Part shown: piece by piece, positions 25,422 through 32,569 of the stretch
Layout of the letters: the number at the start of each line of letters is the position of its first letter
Numbering within the stretch: the first letter of the stretch is position 1
DNA from: Flavobacteriales bacterium
GTDB lineage: Bacteria; Bacteroidota; Bacteroidia; CAIKAF01
DNA length: 64,000 bases
Assembly (NCBI GenBank): GCA_018401695.1
Contig: JAGYKD010000002.1
Location: 488,636 to 552,635, forward strand
Direction: 5' to 3'
Position numbers and translations under genes: made by a program
Notes under the pieces: generated by a model
Seen by the model: only the letters and a program-made list of their open reading frames with translations
The model's database searches: none
What the model was told of the DNA's origin: nothing

Positions 25422-26554
25422 GCTACGGTTCTTTTAATTTCTTTTAACACAAATTCCTCTAGTTTTTTCTTGTCCGGCAATTGCAGCATATAGGTAGAAA
25501 TAAATAGCTGGTTGTCCATGCCGGCGGTGGCATATTCAACCAGTTTTTGGCCTTTTTGGGTGCATAGTAAAATACCCACGGCAGGATTATCGTCGGTTAG
25601 TTTTACTTGATCGTTGTAATAGGCTACATAGGTATTGAGTTGCGCCAAATGTTCGTGTTTAAAGGCATCTACTTTCAGCTCCACAATAACATGGCATTTG
25701 AGAATACGGTGGTAAAAAACCAGGTCGGCAAAGTAGTATTCCCCATCTATTAGGATTCTTTTTTGACGGTGCTCAAAACAAAAACCATGACCTAACTCAA
25801 GTATGAACGCTTGCAGGGCGTTAAGCAGGGCTGTTTCAAGTTGTTCTTCGCTTAACACACCTGAAGGTATTCCTAAAAACTCTAATGTATATACTGATTT
25901 TATGGCATCCGATGGAACCCTTGGCTGTGTTAACAGCTGAGTGTAGGTGGAATTTTCTTTTGGATTTTGACTAAGCCCTGTGCGTTCAAAGTAGAGGGTA
26001 TGAATTTGCCGCTTTAATTCTCTGACGCTCCAGGCTCCTTTTATGGCTTCAATTTCGTAAAAACTTCGTTTAAGTGCTTCCTCTATTTTGATAAGCTCCA
26101 CAAAATGACTGTAAGAAAGGGTTTCTAATAGCTTCTTTGGTGGAACTAAAAAGCTTTTTTCTGGACTGTTTTCCATTTCTTGCGACACTGTCCCAAGAAT
26201 GTTTTTTAGGTCGCTTGTCAATTCTTGGGACGCTGTCCCAAAAATTTTAAAAGATGTAACAAAATCCACACTTAGCACTTCTTTTCTCAAATGCGGATAG
26301 ACCTGATAAAACTGCCGGCATCGCGACAATTCGGGAGCGGAAAGACCTTTAATTTTTATTGCTGCTGCAATACTTTCCAATAAACCTTCTCCATAAGCTG
26401 CTCGGTCCTCTCCACTTTGCTCAAACTCTACAATATAGTAGCCTACCAGCCAGTTGCGAAGCGTGAGCAGCCTGTTCACTGCCTTTATCGCCTTTTCTTG
26501 TAGAATAAGGTGAGTTTGCGAAATGGTATTTATCAGCGCATTAAACTTCACCAA
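25418..26554 (-). CDS. DUF1016 (YhcG) PD-(D/E)XK nuclease family protein
   Basis: The 378-residue protein has a winged-helix N-terminal DUF1016 domain (LRNWLVGYYIVEFEQSGEDRAAYGEGLLESIA, LSRCRQFYQVYP). A PD-(D/E)XK-like C-terminal domain follows (YYFADLVFYHRILKCHVIVELKVDAFKHEHLAQLNTYV, with Asp and Glu-x-Lys). The linker contains a repeated FGTASQEL/LGTVSQEM segment. Family members often lie inside type I RM operons; a structure-related nuclease role is proposed but not proven. It overlaps hsdM by 14 bases and the HsdM-tail gene by 4. Confidence 0.85.
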   Translation of the reverse strand: MVKFNALINTISQTHLILQEKAIKAVNRLLTLRNWLVGYYIVEFEQSGEDRAAYGEGLLESIAAAIKIKGLSAPELSRCRQFYQVYPHLRKEVLSVDFVTSFKIFGTASQELTSDLKNILGTVSQEMENSPEKSFLVPPKKLLETLSYSHFVELIKIEEALKRSFYEIEAIKGAWSVRELKRQIHTLYFERTGLSQNPKENSTYTQLLTQPRVPSDAIKSVYTLEFLGIPSGVLSEEQLETALLNALQAFILELGHGFCFEHRQKRILIDGEYYFADLVFYHRILKCHVIVELKVDAFKHEHLAQLNTYVAYYNDQVKLTDDNPAVGILLCTQKGQKLVEYATAGMDNQLFISTYMLQLPDKKKLEEFVLKEIKRTVA

Positions 26555-28022
26555 GCATGTCTTTTAAGGTTTGTAATGCCGCAATGCGCTCCTCGTCTAA
26601 GGCCTCAATCGCCGCAATAATCTCCATTGGGGAGGCATACTCCACCTCCTCATACGCCACCTCTTTGTACCGGTTAACACTCAAATCCCAGTCATTGGCC
26701 TTAATCTCATCAAACGGCACCATAAAACTCTGGTCGGTGCGGGCTCTGTCCAATTCATTTTTCAAATCAGACCAACGAGAAAGGATATCGGGAATGTCAT
26801 TTTCCTTAATCTCATTCCGCTTGTCATCCAAACTATGACCGTCATTTTGCATGTCATAGAACCATACATGGTCGGTTCCACCAGAATTGGTCTTAGTAAA
26901 GATTAGAATGGCGGTACTCACCCCGGCATAAGGCTTGAAGACCCCGCTTGGCATGGAAATCACCGCATCCAGCTTTTGTTTTTCTACCAACTCCCTGCGG
27001 ATGACTTTGTGGGCAGTGGAAGACCCAAACTGCACCCCTTGCGGCACAATAACCGCAGCACGTCCACCGGTTTTGAGCATGCGGAGCATCAAACCCAAAA
27101 ACAACAATTCGGTTTTCTTGGTCTTTACGGTCTTAAGTATGGAACTTTCTACCGCATCATAATCCAAGCTGCCTGTAAAAGGAGGATTGGCGAGAATAAG
27201 CGAAAACCGATCCCTCATGTCGGCATTGCTTTCGCTTAAGGCGTCTTTGGGCACCAACTGCGGATTCTTTATGCCGTGCAATTGCAGGTTCATGGCACCA
27301 ATACGTATCATGGTGCTGTCGAACTCTACCCCGGTAAACATGCTCCTGTTGTAATGCGCTCGAAACGCTTTTTCCGCTAACCAGTCTTTGTGGTGCTGAT
27401 AGATGTACTCTCCGGCGGCTACCAAAAAGCCGGCGGTACCGCATGATGGATCGCAAATGGTTTCGTCTTTTTTTGGGGCCATCATTTCCACCATCATTTG
27501 AATGATGTGGCGGGGCGTCCGAAATTGTCCGTTCTCTCCGGCCGAAGCGATTTTGCTCAGCATGTATTCATACAAGTCGCCTTTGGTGTCGCGATCGTGC
27601 ATCTCAATCGCATCCATCATTTGCACCACTTGATCCAACAACCTCGGAGTTCCTATCATAAAGGTGGCACCTTTCATGAACTCGCCAAACACGCCCCCTT
27701 CTTCTCCTAAGGTTTTCATGTGGTCAAACACCGTCATTCCTTCAATCGAGGGTCTGGTAAATAGCTCAAACATGCGCTCAGGTTCCAGATGCTTAAAACG
27801 GTTCCACCTAAAGGGATAAAATTTCTCTTCATAAATCGGTTCCTTAATGGGCAGTTTGGTTATGCTGGCTTGCTTCTCCTTCAGTTGCTGGGTTTCATCC
27901 AATCGGCGGATAAACAAAAGGAAAGTAAACTGCTCAATAACGGTCAATGGATTGCTTATTCCTCCCGTCCAAAAGGTATTCCAAATCTTGTCTACCTGCG
28001 CCTTCAGTTCTCCTGTAATCAT
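26541..28022 (-). CDS. hsdM: Type I restriction-modification methyltransferase subunit M
   Basis: N6-adenine methyltransferase of the type I complex. An N-terminal helical HsdM_N domain (about 1-140, MITGELKAQVDKIWNTFWTGG) is followed by the methylase domain. Its motifs are GQFRTPRHIIQMMVEM, motif I DPSCGTAGFLVAAGEY and the catalytic motif IV LANPPFTGSLDYD. The C-terminal tail (FMVPFDEIKANDWDLSVNRYK) is duplicated in the small gene at 25170-25421. It is the first gene of the operon. A TATATTTG box lies at 28118-28125 on the minus strand, about 95 bases upstream. Confidence 0.93.
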   Translation of the reverse strand: MITGELKAQVDKIWNTFWTGGISNPLTVIEQFTFLLFIRRLDETQQLKEKQASITKLPIKEPIYEEKFYPFRWNRFKHLEPERMFELFTRPSIEGMTVFDHMKTLGEEGGVFGEFMKGATFMIGTPRLLDQVVQMMDAIEMHDRDTKGDLYEYMLSKIASAGENGQFRTPRHIIQMMVEMMAPKKDETICDPSCGTAGFLVAAGEYIYQHHKDWLAEKAFRAHYNRSMFTGVEFDSTMIRIGAMNLQLHGIKNPQLVPKDALSESNADMRDRFSLILANPPFTGSLDYDAVESSILKTVKTKKTELLFLGLMLRMLKTGGRAAVIVPQGVQFGSSTAHKVIRRELVEKQKLDAVISMPSGVFKPYAGVSTAILIFTKTNSGGTDHVWFYDMQNDGHSLDDKRNEIKENDIPDILSRWSDLKNELDRARTDQSFMVPFDEIKANDWDLSVNRYKEVAYEEVEYASPMEIIAAIEALDEERIAALQTLKDMLGEV

Positions 28023-28223
28023 GGCTGTTCTATTTTACTTGGCCTTTGGGATTTGTCTCGCATTGGCTCTTTGCATTAAATGGTTGATTGGTATGGTGTC
28101 TTATTGTCAATTTCAATCAAATATAGTCAGTTTGAATTTTCATAGTTTAATTTGATTCAAGAATTCGGCAATATCCCCAAAAGAGGGGCAAAAATTGGCC
28201 ACACCAGGTACAGAAACCCTGCC

Positions 28224-28537
28224 GCTACAATTGTAGCGCTCCCCCCCCCTTTTTTGACTCCATTCCGTTTTTTGGGCGGCCGGGCGCGCCCTTACTGCAA
28301 GTCCTCAGCGGGAAAGCACCGTGGGCTAAGGCGTTCGGGGTCTCCCTCAAAGATAAGGAGCCTCCGCCGCCTAAGCCCACGGGCTTTCCCGCCTCCGGGC
28401 TTTCCGTGCGGTCGCTGCCGCGGGGATTCTTAATACAAGGAGAAGGTCTTTTGAAACCTGGTTCAGCGTTTTTAATGGAGCATCCGTACTTTTCTTGATT
28501 CTAGTTGGGGAGGGGCCGGTTTTGGGGGAAGCTAACA
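28224..28537 (+). repeat. GC-rich cassette-boundary repeat, copy B
   Basis: The most complete copy has three parts: the left extension shared with copy A (from 28224, GCTACAATTGTAGCGCT), the 149-bp core 28273-28421, and a 116-bp right extension 28422-28537. The right extension (ending TTTTGGGGGAAGCTAACA) is shared with copy C. It lies between the type I RM operon and hipBA. The rest of the 28023-28687 gap shows no gene. Confidence 0.87.
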
Positions 28538-28687
28538 GACTTAGCCGGACACACAATCCCACCCACGTAGCTTATATGGTATTCGGTTTGCCTGCACCCC
28601 AATCAAAAAAGCATATTTGCAAGGATGTTTAAACTCCCTCCGGGCGCCCTTTTCTAGCCTCTCCAAGAAATACCTTGACCAAATCCT

Positions 28688-29968
28688 TTATTCTTCCGCC
28701 CTCCAGAATGCCATAGATTTCAATTCCTGTTCTGCATTTGAAATTCCATACTTGGTTGCTACATTTCTCCAGTTCCGAACAGCCGATTTGACTTCTTCAA
28801 TAATTTCATTCGCCAGATTTTCTTTTAACCGGAAGTAAGAGCAAACTTCTAAAGCAAGGTCAAGGTCCAAGGCATTATTATCCTCCGAAATATTCAGTTT
28901 AAGACCAGTACCGGTTTCAACCGGATTGATATCATATGCAGGTGAAAGTATCCAGCCCCCCTTAGTCAGAATAAATCCATGATTCCGCAAATGATCATCT
29001 GTATTTGCAACACAAATACTAAATACCATGCGTCTCCAAAGTTGCTCTAGGTCTTTATTTACATTGGCTCCTCGGGTCACGATAAATTCCACCAGTTCAA
29101 GGTAACTAACACCTTCACCATAATCTTCACCATCCACATGTCCCAACAAGGTCATTGCTGAAGCAAAATGGATGCGTTCTCCTTTTTCTGTTCGATCAAA
29201 TCGTTTAGTCAAAAACGTATGATGGTCGGTTGTAAATTTTTTCGCCTGGGCTTCGGCCATATGTACACCGGCAGCCATAGCCAGTTCGTGTGTAACCATC
29301 TCCCAGCCTCCCATATCCGATGCATCGTTCTTACTTGGAAACTTTGCTATCCATGGATGTCCTTTAGGATCTAGAACGCTTGCCTTGGGACGTGCACCAC
29401 CTAAAGAAGAGCCGGGAGCTATCAGGATATTTAACCATTTCAGATATTCCGGATCATGGATTGCATCGTCCGCTTCCAATCGCAAGCTGATATGTTCTAA
29501 TGTACGGATAGATGTCCATGGTGGGCTAGCCATGGCTTTATTATCGTTCCAAAACGGTCCATCCGCATCCAACTTAAAGCGCAATCCTCCCATTCGATGC
29601 CCATCATAAACCCCTAAGAGGTAATCCGTCTCCAACAAATTGTGTGGCCGCCGATTTTCCTCTTTTGCCAGAGCGGCTTCCCGTCGCCGCATCAGCAATC
29701 GACCCCATCGGTCGGGTGGGGAATCAAGAAATATTCCAAAATTAGGTTTGTCCAAATCATTTAAGTATTGCAATCCTTCGTAAAGTTGTAAGTCCGGATC
29801 GAGCCATTGAGCATAGCCTGATTGCAACCAGTCCTTGTGGTATTCAAATGAAAAAACCTCCTTAGCCCTTAAGTATGAGGCATGGATAACTCCCATAAGT
29901 TTAGGACCATTTAATCCCTGCCAATCTGCATAGACATATACTTCTCTATTTCTATTTGGCCTTACCAT
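28688..29968 (-). CDS. hipA: HipA-type Ser/Thr kinase toxin
   Basis: HipA-family kinase; in other bacteria these phosphorylate aminoacyl-tRNA synthetases and induce dormancy. The 426 residues contain the regulatory loop GSSLGGARPKASVLD (about residue 180), WIAKFPSKND with the nucleotide-binding Lys, the catalytic loop ANTDDHLRNHGF and the metal-binding ILSPAYDINP. It is encoded 3 bases downstream of hipB in the usual antitoxin-toxin order. All kinase motifs are intact, so it is probably active. It lies between repeats B and C. Confidence 0.9.
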   Translation of the reverse strand: MVRPNRNREVYVYADWQGLNGPKLMGVIHASYLRAKEVFSFEYHKDWLQSGYAQWLDPDLQLYEGLQYLNDLDKPNFGIFLDSPPDRWGRLLMRRREAALAKEENRRPHNLLETDYLLGVYDGHRMGGLRFKLDADGPFWNDNKAMASPPWTSIRTLEHISLRLEADDAIHDPEYLKWLNILIAPGSSLGGARPKASVLDPKGHPWIAKFPSKNDASDMGGWEMVTHELAMAAGVHMAEAQAKKFTTDHHTFLTKRFDRTEKGERIHFASAMTLLGHVDGEDYGEGVSYLELVEFIVTRGANVNKDLEQLWRRMVFSICVANTDDHLRNHGFILTKGGWILSPAYDINPVETGTGLKLNISEDNNALDLDLALEVCSYFRLKENLANEIIEEVKSAVRNWRNVATKYGISNAEQELKSMAFWRAEE

Positions 29969-29971
29969 GAT

Positions 29972-30286
29972 TTACTTTCTTTTTGGTGCTCGTTTCCCGG
30001 GGGTCAATTGAGCGTCCTGGATTTTTCTGCCCAATACATCATCTTTGGCCACCAATAACAGGTCTTTTTCCAAGCCCAACACCGCAAGCACTTGCAGGTA
30101 CAAGCCTATACTTACACTTTCTGATCCTTTCTCAATAGACACGAGGGTTGGTCGGCTAATATTTGCCCGCTCGGACACCTGGGTGGTGCTGAATTTCCTT
30201 CTTAACCGGGCCAGCTTGATGTTCTCCCCCAATTCTTTTAAAAGTTTCTGATGTTTTGGTAGTAAAACCGGCTTTTCCCGACCCAT
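29972..30286 (-). CDS. hipB: HipB-type Xre-family antitoxin/repressor
   Basis: The 104-residue helix-turn-helix protein has the Xre motif LGENIKLARLRRKFSTTQVSERANISRPTLVSIEKG at about 20-54. The C-terminal tail is positively charged (TPGKRAPKRK). As the hipA partner it should bind both the toxin and its own promoter; a matching inverted repeat overlaps the promoter directly upstream. Confidence 0.87.
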   Translation of the reverse strand: MGREKPVLLPKHQKLLKELGENIKLARLRRKFSTTQVSERANISRPTLVSIEKGSESVSIGLYLQVLAVLGLEKDLLLVAKDDVLGRKIQDAQLTPGKRAPKRK

Positions 30287-30300
30287 AAAGACAATTACTT

Positions 30301-30325
30301 TTTACAAATATACCGTTTTTGTAAA
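30301..30325 (-). promoter_or_regulatory. hipBA operator overlapping the -7 box
   Basis: Perfect 8-bp arms TTTACAAA and TTTGTAAA are separated by 9 bp, 15 bp upstream of the hipB start. On the minus strand the -7 box TATATTTG (30305-30312) is embedded in it, which fits autorepression by HipB. Confidence 0.65.
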
Positions 30326-30531
30326 TTATATTTATCATAATATAATTAAATCGAACCACTCAAGCAACACCAAACGCAGCCCTTGAATCACCGCATTAAA
30401 CCTTCTTATAACCGGCTCTCTTCAACAAAGAACTAGTTTCTTATCCAATTTAAATTTTAGCGGTCAAGGACAAGCCCATCCAATCTTTTGCTCCTGTTAT
30501 GCGTTTTTCTTGGATTGTTTCGATTAGTTTT

Positions 30532-30796
30532 TGGGCGGCCGGGCGCGCCCTTACTGCAAGTCCTCAGCGGTCAAGCACCGTGGGCTAAGGCGTTCGGGGT
30601 CTCCCTCAAAGATAAGGAGCCTCCGCCGCCTAAGCCCACGGGCTTTCCCGCTTCCGGGCTTTCCGTGCGGTCGCTGCCGCAAAGATTCTTAATGCTATGA
30701 GAAGGTTTTTTCAAACCTGGTTCAGCGTTTTTAATGGAGCATCCGTACTTTTCTTGATTCTAGTTTGGGAGGGTCCGGTTTTGGGGGAAGCTAACA
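30532..30796 (+). repeat. GC-rich cassette-boundary repeat, copy C
   Basis: The 149-bp core 30532-30680 and the 116-bp right extension 30681-30796 (ending GGGGGAAGCTAACA) align without length change to copy B. The left extension of A and B is absent. Repeat D1 starts one base later. No gene is seen in 30326-30954. Confidence 0.87.
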
Positions 30797-30797
30797 A

Positions 30798-30892
30798 GTG
30801 GAGTGGTCGGCCAACACCATTAAACAGAAAAGTCCTGAAAGATACAGCGTCTTTCAAGGCTTTTTGGCAGGGTTTTTCAGCTACTTGGCTAA
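30798..30892 (+). repeat. 95-bp repeat D, copy 1
   Basis: It starts GTGGAGTGGTCGGCCAACACC and contains a terminator-like hairpin (TGAAAGA/TCTTTCA) followed by GGCTTTTTGG. The second copy is at 32340-32434 in the same orientation. The two flank a two-gene minus-strand operon. Confidence 0.75.
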
Positions 30893-30954
30893 ATGTTTTG
30901 CCTTCGCCCTTCTTTATCTTGTGTACATTTTATCCCTAACCTTTTGATGAATTT

Positions 30955-31743
30955 CTAAGCAACGAGTTTCAGTTTTTTAATGTTTTCAGATGAGTGTCTT
31001 TGGCTCCAAAGAATGTGCTGTGCTCCTTTGCTGTCAAGTGCGGACAAGTATTCCTCGCTCAAATCACGGTCAATGTCGTTAATTACAGCTAAGCCGATTA
31101 TTTCCTTTTGGGTTTGCTGCTCACGCACTTTTTTGATGTCATCCCAAGTAAACAGGAAATGAGGCAGGTTCATTTTATTTACCGAGTTGAAAGATTTTAT
31201 CACAATTTCTGTATTGCGGTAGGCAATCTGAAAATCAAACGTGAATTCAAGTCCTGTGCTTCCTTTGGAAATGAAGTAAGGAGTATAGATCAGTTCTTGT
31301 TCGTCTAAATAGGCTTTTACATCTTCTCTGAAAACAGAGGCCACGGTATGTCTAGCCAAGTAGTACATATCGGCTGTTTCTGAAATCGCAGAAATCAGGT
31401 TGAGTTTCTTTTGAGGGAAATCGCGTTCGGTTGCTTCGGTGGTAAGTTCATCATTGTTGATGCGCACACCGTAATTTATAAGAATACGGTCTAGTAGTTC
31501 CTTACGCTTAGGTGAACGGGAAATTTCAAGACCACTCAGCTCCAAATCTCTGAGGGTATTGCCATCATCCGAAAGAATGATTTTATGACCTTGTTTTTTA
31601 GCGTAGATGTCTACAGTGTCGTTGAACAAGCCAATAAATGGAGTACTAATTTCCACCCAATCCGTCGAATCATTAGCTGACACCAAAGTTTTTTCCTTCA
31701 GAAAAGCGTAGTAATCGTTCATTAAACTATTTACCCAATTCAT
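30955..31743 (-). CDS. DUF1828/DUF1829-type protein
   Basis: The 262-residue protein has the N-terminal DUF1828-like pattern (WVEISTPFIGLFNDTVDIYAKKQGHKIILSDDGNTLRDLELSG) and a C-terminal DUF1829-like part (FISKGSTGLEFTFDFQIAYRNTEIVIKSFNSVNKMNLPHFLFTWDD). Function is unknown; such genes are common in prophages and defence islands. A longer frame reaches 31884 but runs into the upstream gene. The ATG at 31743 overlaps the upstream stop by ATGA and is preferred. Confidence 0.65.
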   Translation of the reverse strand: MNWVNSLMNDYYAFLKEKTLVSANDSTDWVEISTPFIGLFNDTVDIYAKKQGHKIILSDDGNTLRDLELSGLEISRSPKRKELLDRILINYGVRINNDELTTEATERDFPQKKLNLISAISETADMYYLARHTVASVFREDVKAYLDEQELIYTPYFISKGSTGLEFTFDFQIAYRNTEIVIKSFNSVNKMNLPHFLFTWDDIKKVREQQTQKEIIGLAVINDIDRDLSEEYLSALDSKGAQHILWSQRHSSENIKKLKLVA

Positions 31744-32261
31744 AATATTTTCAATTGATTGTTGTATCGAATGGCAGTTTTCAGGTTTATTTTCTGAAAG
31801 AACGCATTTAAAGTTTGTCCGTAATCCTCCCTGCCCTTCAATTCTTTCACTGGAAAATCGTCCAACTCCAATGGAATTGCCCAAGCCAAAGGCTTGTACC
31901 CATCTACTACATAATGAATATGTCCTGAATAATTATTCAGCCACTGCCCTGCAAAAGGTTTGAACTTTTCTGGAACGGTATCTAAAATATCAACAGGATT
32001 CAGATGTCTTGAGTAATAATCGACCCTGAGCAATCCGTTTTGAGTGCTATTGTCTTGTTGATGCAAACTTATCTTTAGCGATTTCTTTTCGCTCTCTTTG
32101 ATGTCCAACAACAAACTTTGGTCTAAATCATCAGGTGCCGAAAGGTTAAGGCGAAAACTCATTGGATAATGGATGTCCAAGAAATAGCTTTCTGCAGTGT
32201 TGCCATTTTGCACTATATACTTATCAAGTCCAAGCAAATATTCAGCCAATTCTGCGGTCAT
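31740..32261 (-). CDS. Unrecognised partner of the DUF1828/DUF1829-type gene
   Basis: The 173-residue soluble protein (MTAELAEYLLGLDKYIVQNGNTAESYFLDIHYPMSFRLNL) has a mixed alpha/beta composition and no signal peptide or membrane segment. It may belong to the uncharacterised family that often precedes DUF1828 proteins, but I cannot name it with confidence. It is translationally coupled to the next gene (ATGA). A TACTTTTG -7 box lies at 32286-32293 on the minus strand. Confidence 0.6.
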   Translation of the reverse strand: MTAELAEYLLGLDKYIVQNGNTAESYFLDIHYPMSFRLNLSAPDDLDQSLLLDIKESEKKSLKISLHQQDNSTQNGLLRVDYYSRHLNPVDILDTVPEKFKPFAGQWLNNYSGHIHYVVDGYKPLAWAIPLELDDFPVKELKGREDYGQTLNAFFQKINLKTAIRYNNQLKIL

Positions 32262-32339
32262 CTTTTTATACTATAATTCTCTTTTCAAAAGTACATTTTT
32301 CTATGGGTATATTGATTATCGCGCTGATTTTAAGGGTGT

Positions 32340-32434
32340 GTGGAGTGGTCGGCCAACACCGTTAAAAAGAATAGCCCTGAAAGGCACGGCGGCAAGCAGG
32401 GCTTTTTGGCAGGGCTTTTCTGCTACTCGGCTAA
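32340..32434 (+). repeat. 95-bp repeat D, copy 2
   Basis: Same length and orientation as D1 (30798-30892), with scattered substitutions. Shared parts include GGAGTGGTCGGCCAACACC and GGCTTTTTGGCAGGG. The D1-D2 pair encloses the DUF1828/DUF1829-type operon. Confidence 0.75.
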
Positions 32435-32476
32435 TTCTTGGGCAATCGTACTTTTTTTTCTGTCCGTGCGTTGGCT

Positions 32477-32567
32477 CAGACACACTCTTTGACAAGCTTT
32501 GGCTCGTGCGGCTGGTTTGAGCGGCTTGGCAATGTGTGTGGCTGTGAAGCGTTGGCATTTCTGTCGG
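32477..32567. repeat. Imperfect palindrome plus short shared motif, left of the GmrSD cassette
   Basis: Arms 32477-32498 and 32523-32544 (22 nt each) pair at 17 positions, with mismatches spaced along the stem. Next to it lies AGCGTTGGCATTTCTGTCGG (32548-32567). A related sequence, AGCGTTGGCACTGCGTGTCGG, sits in the loop of the palindrome at 39669-39728 on the other side of the three-gene cassette. Confidence 0.6.
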
Positions 32568-32569
32568 TT

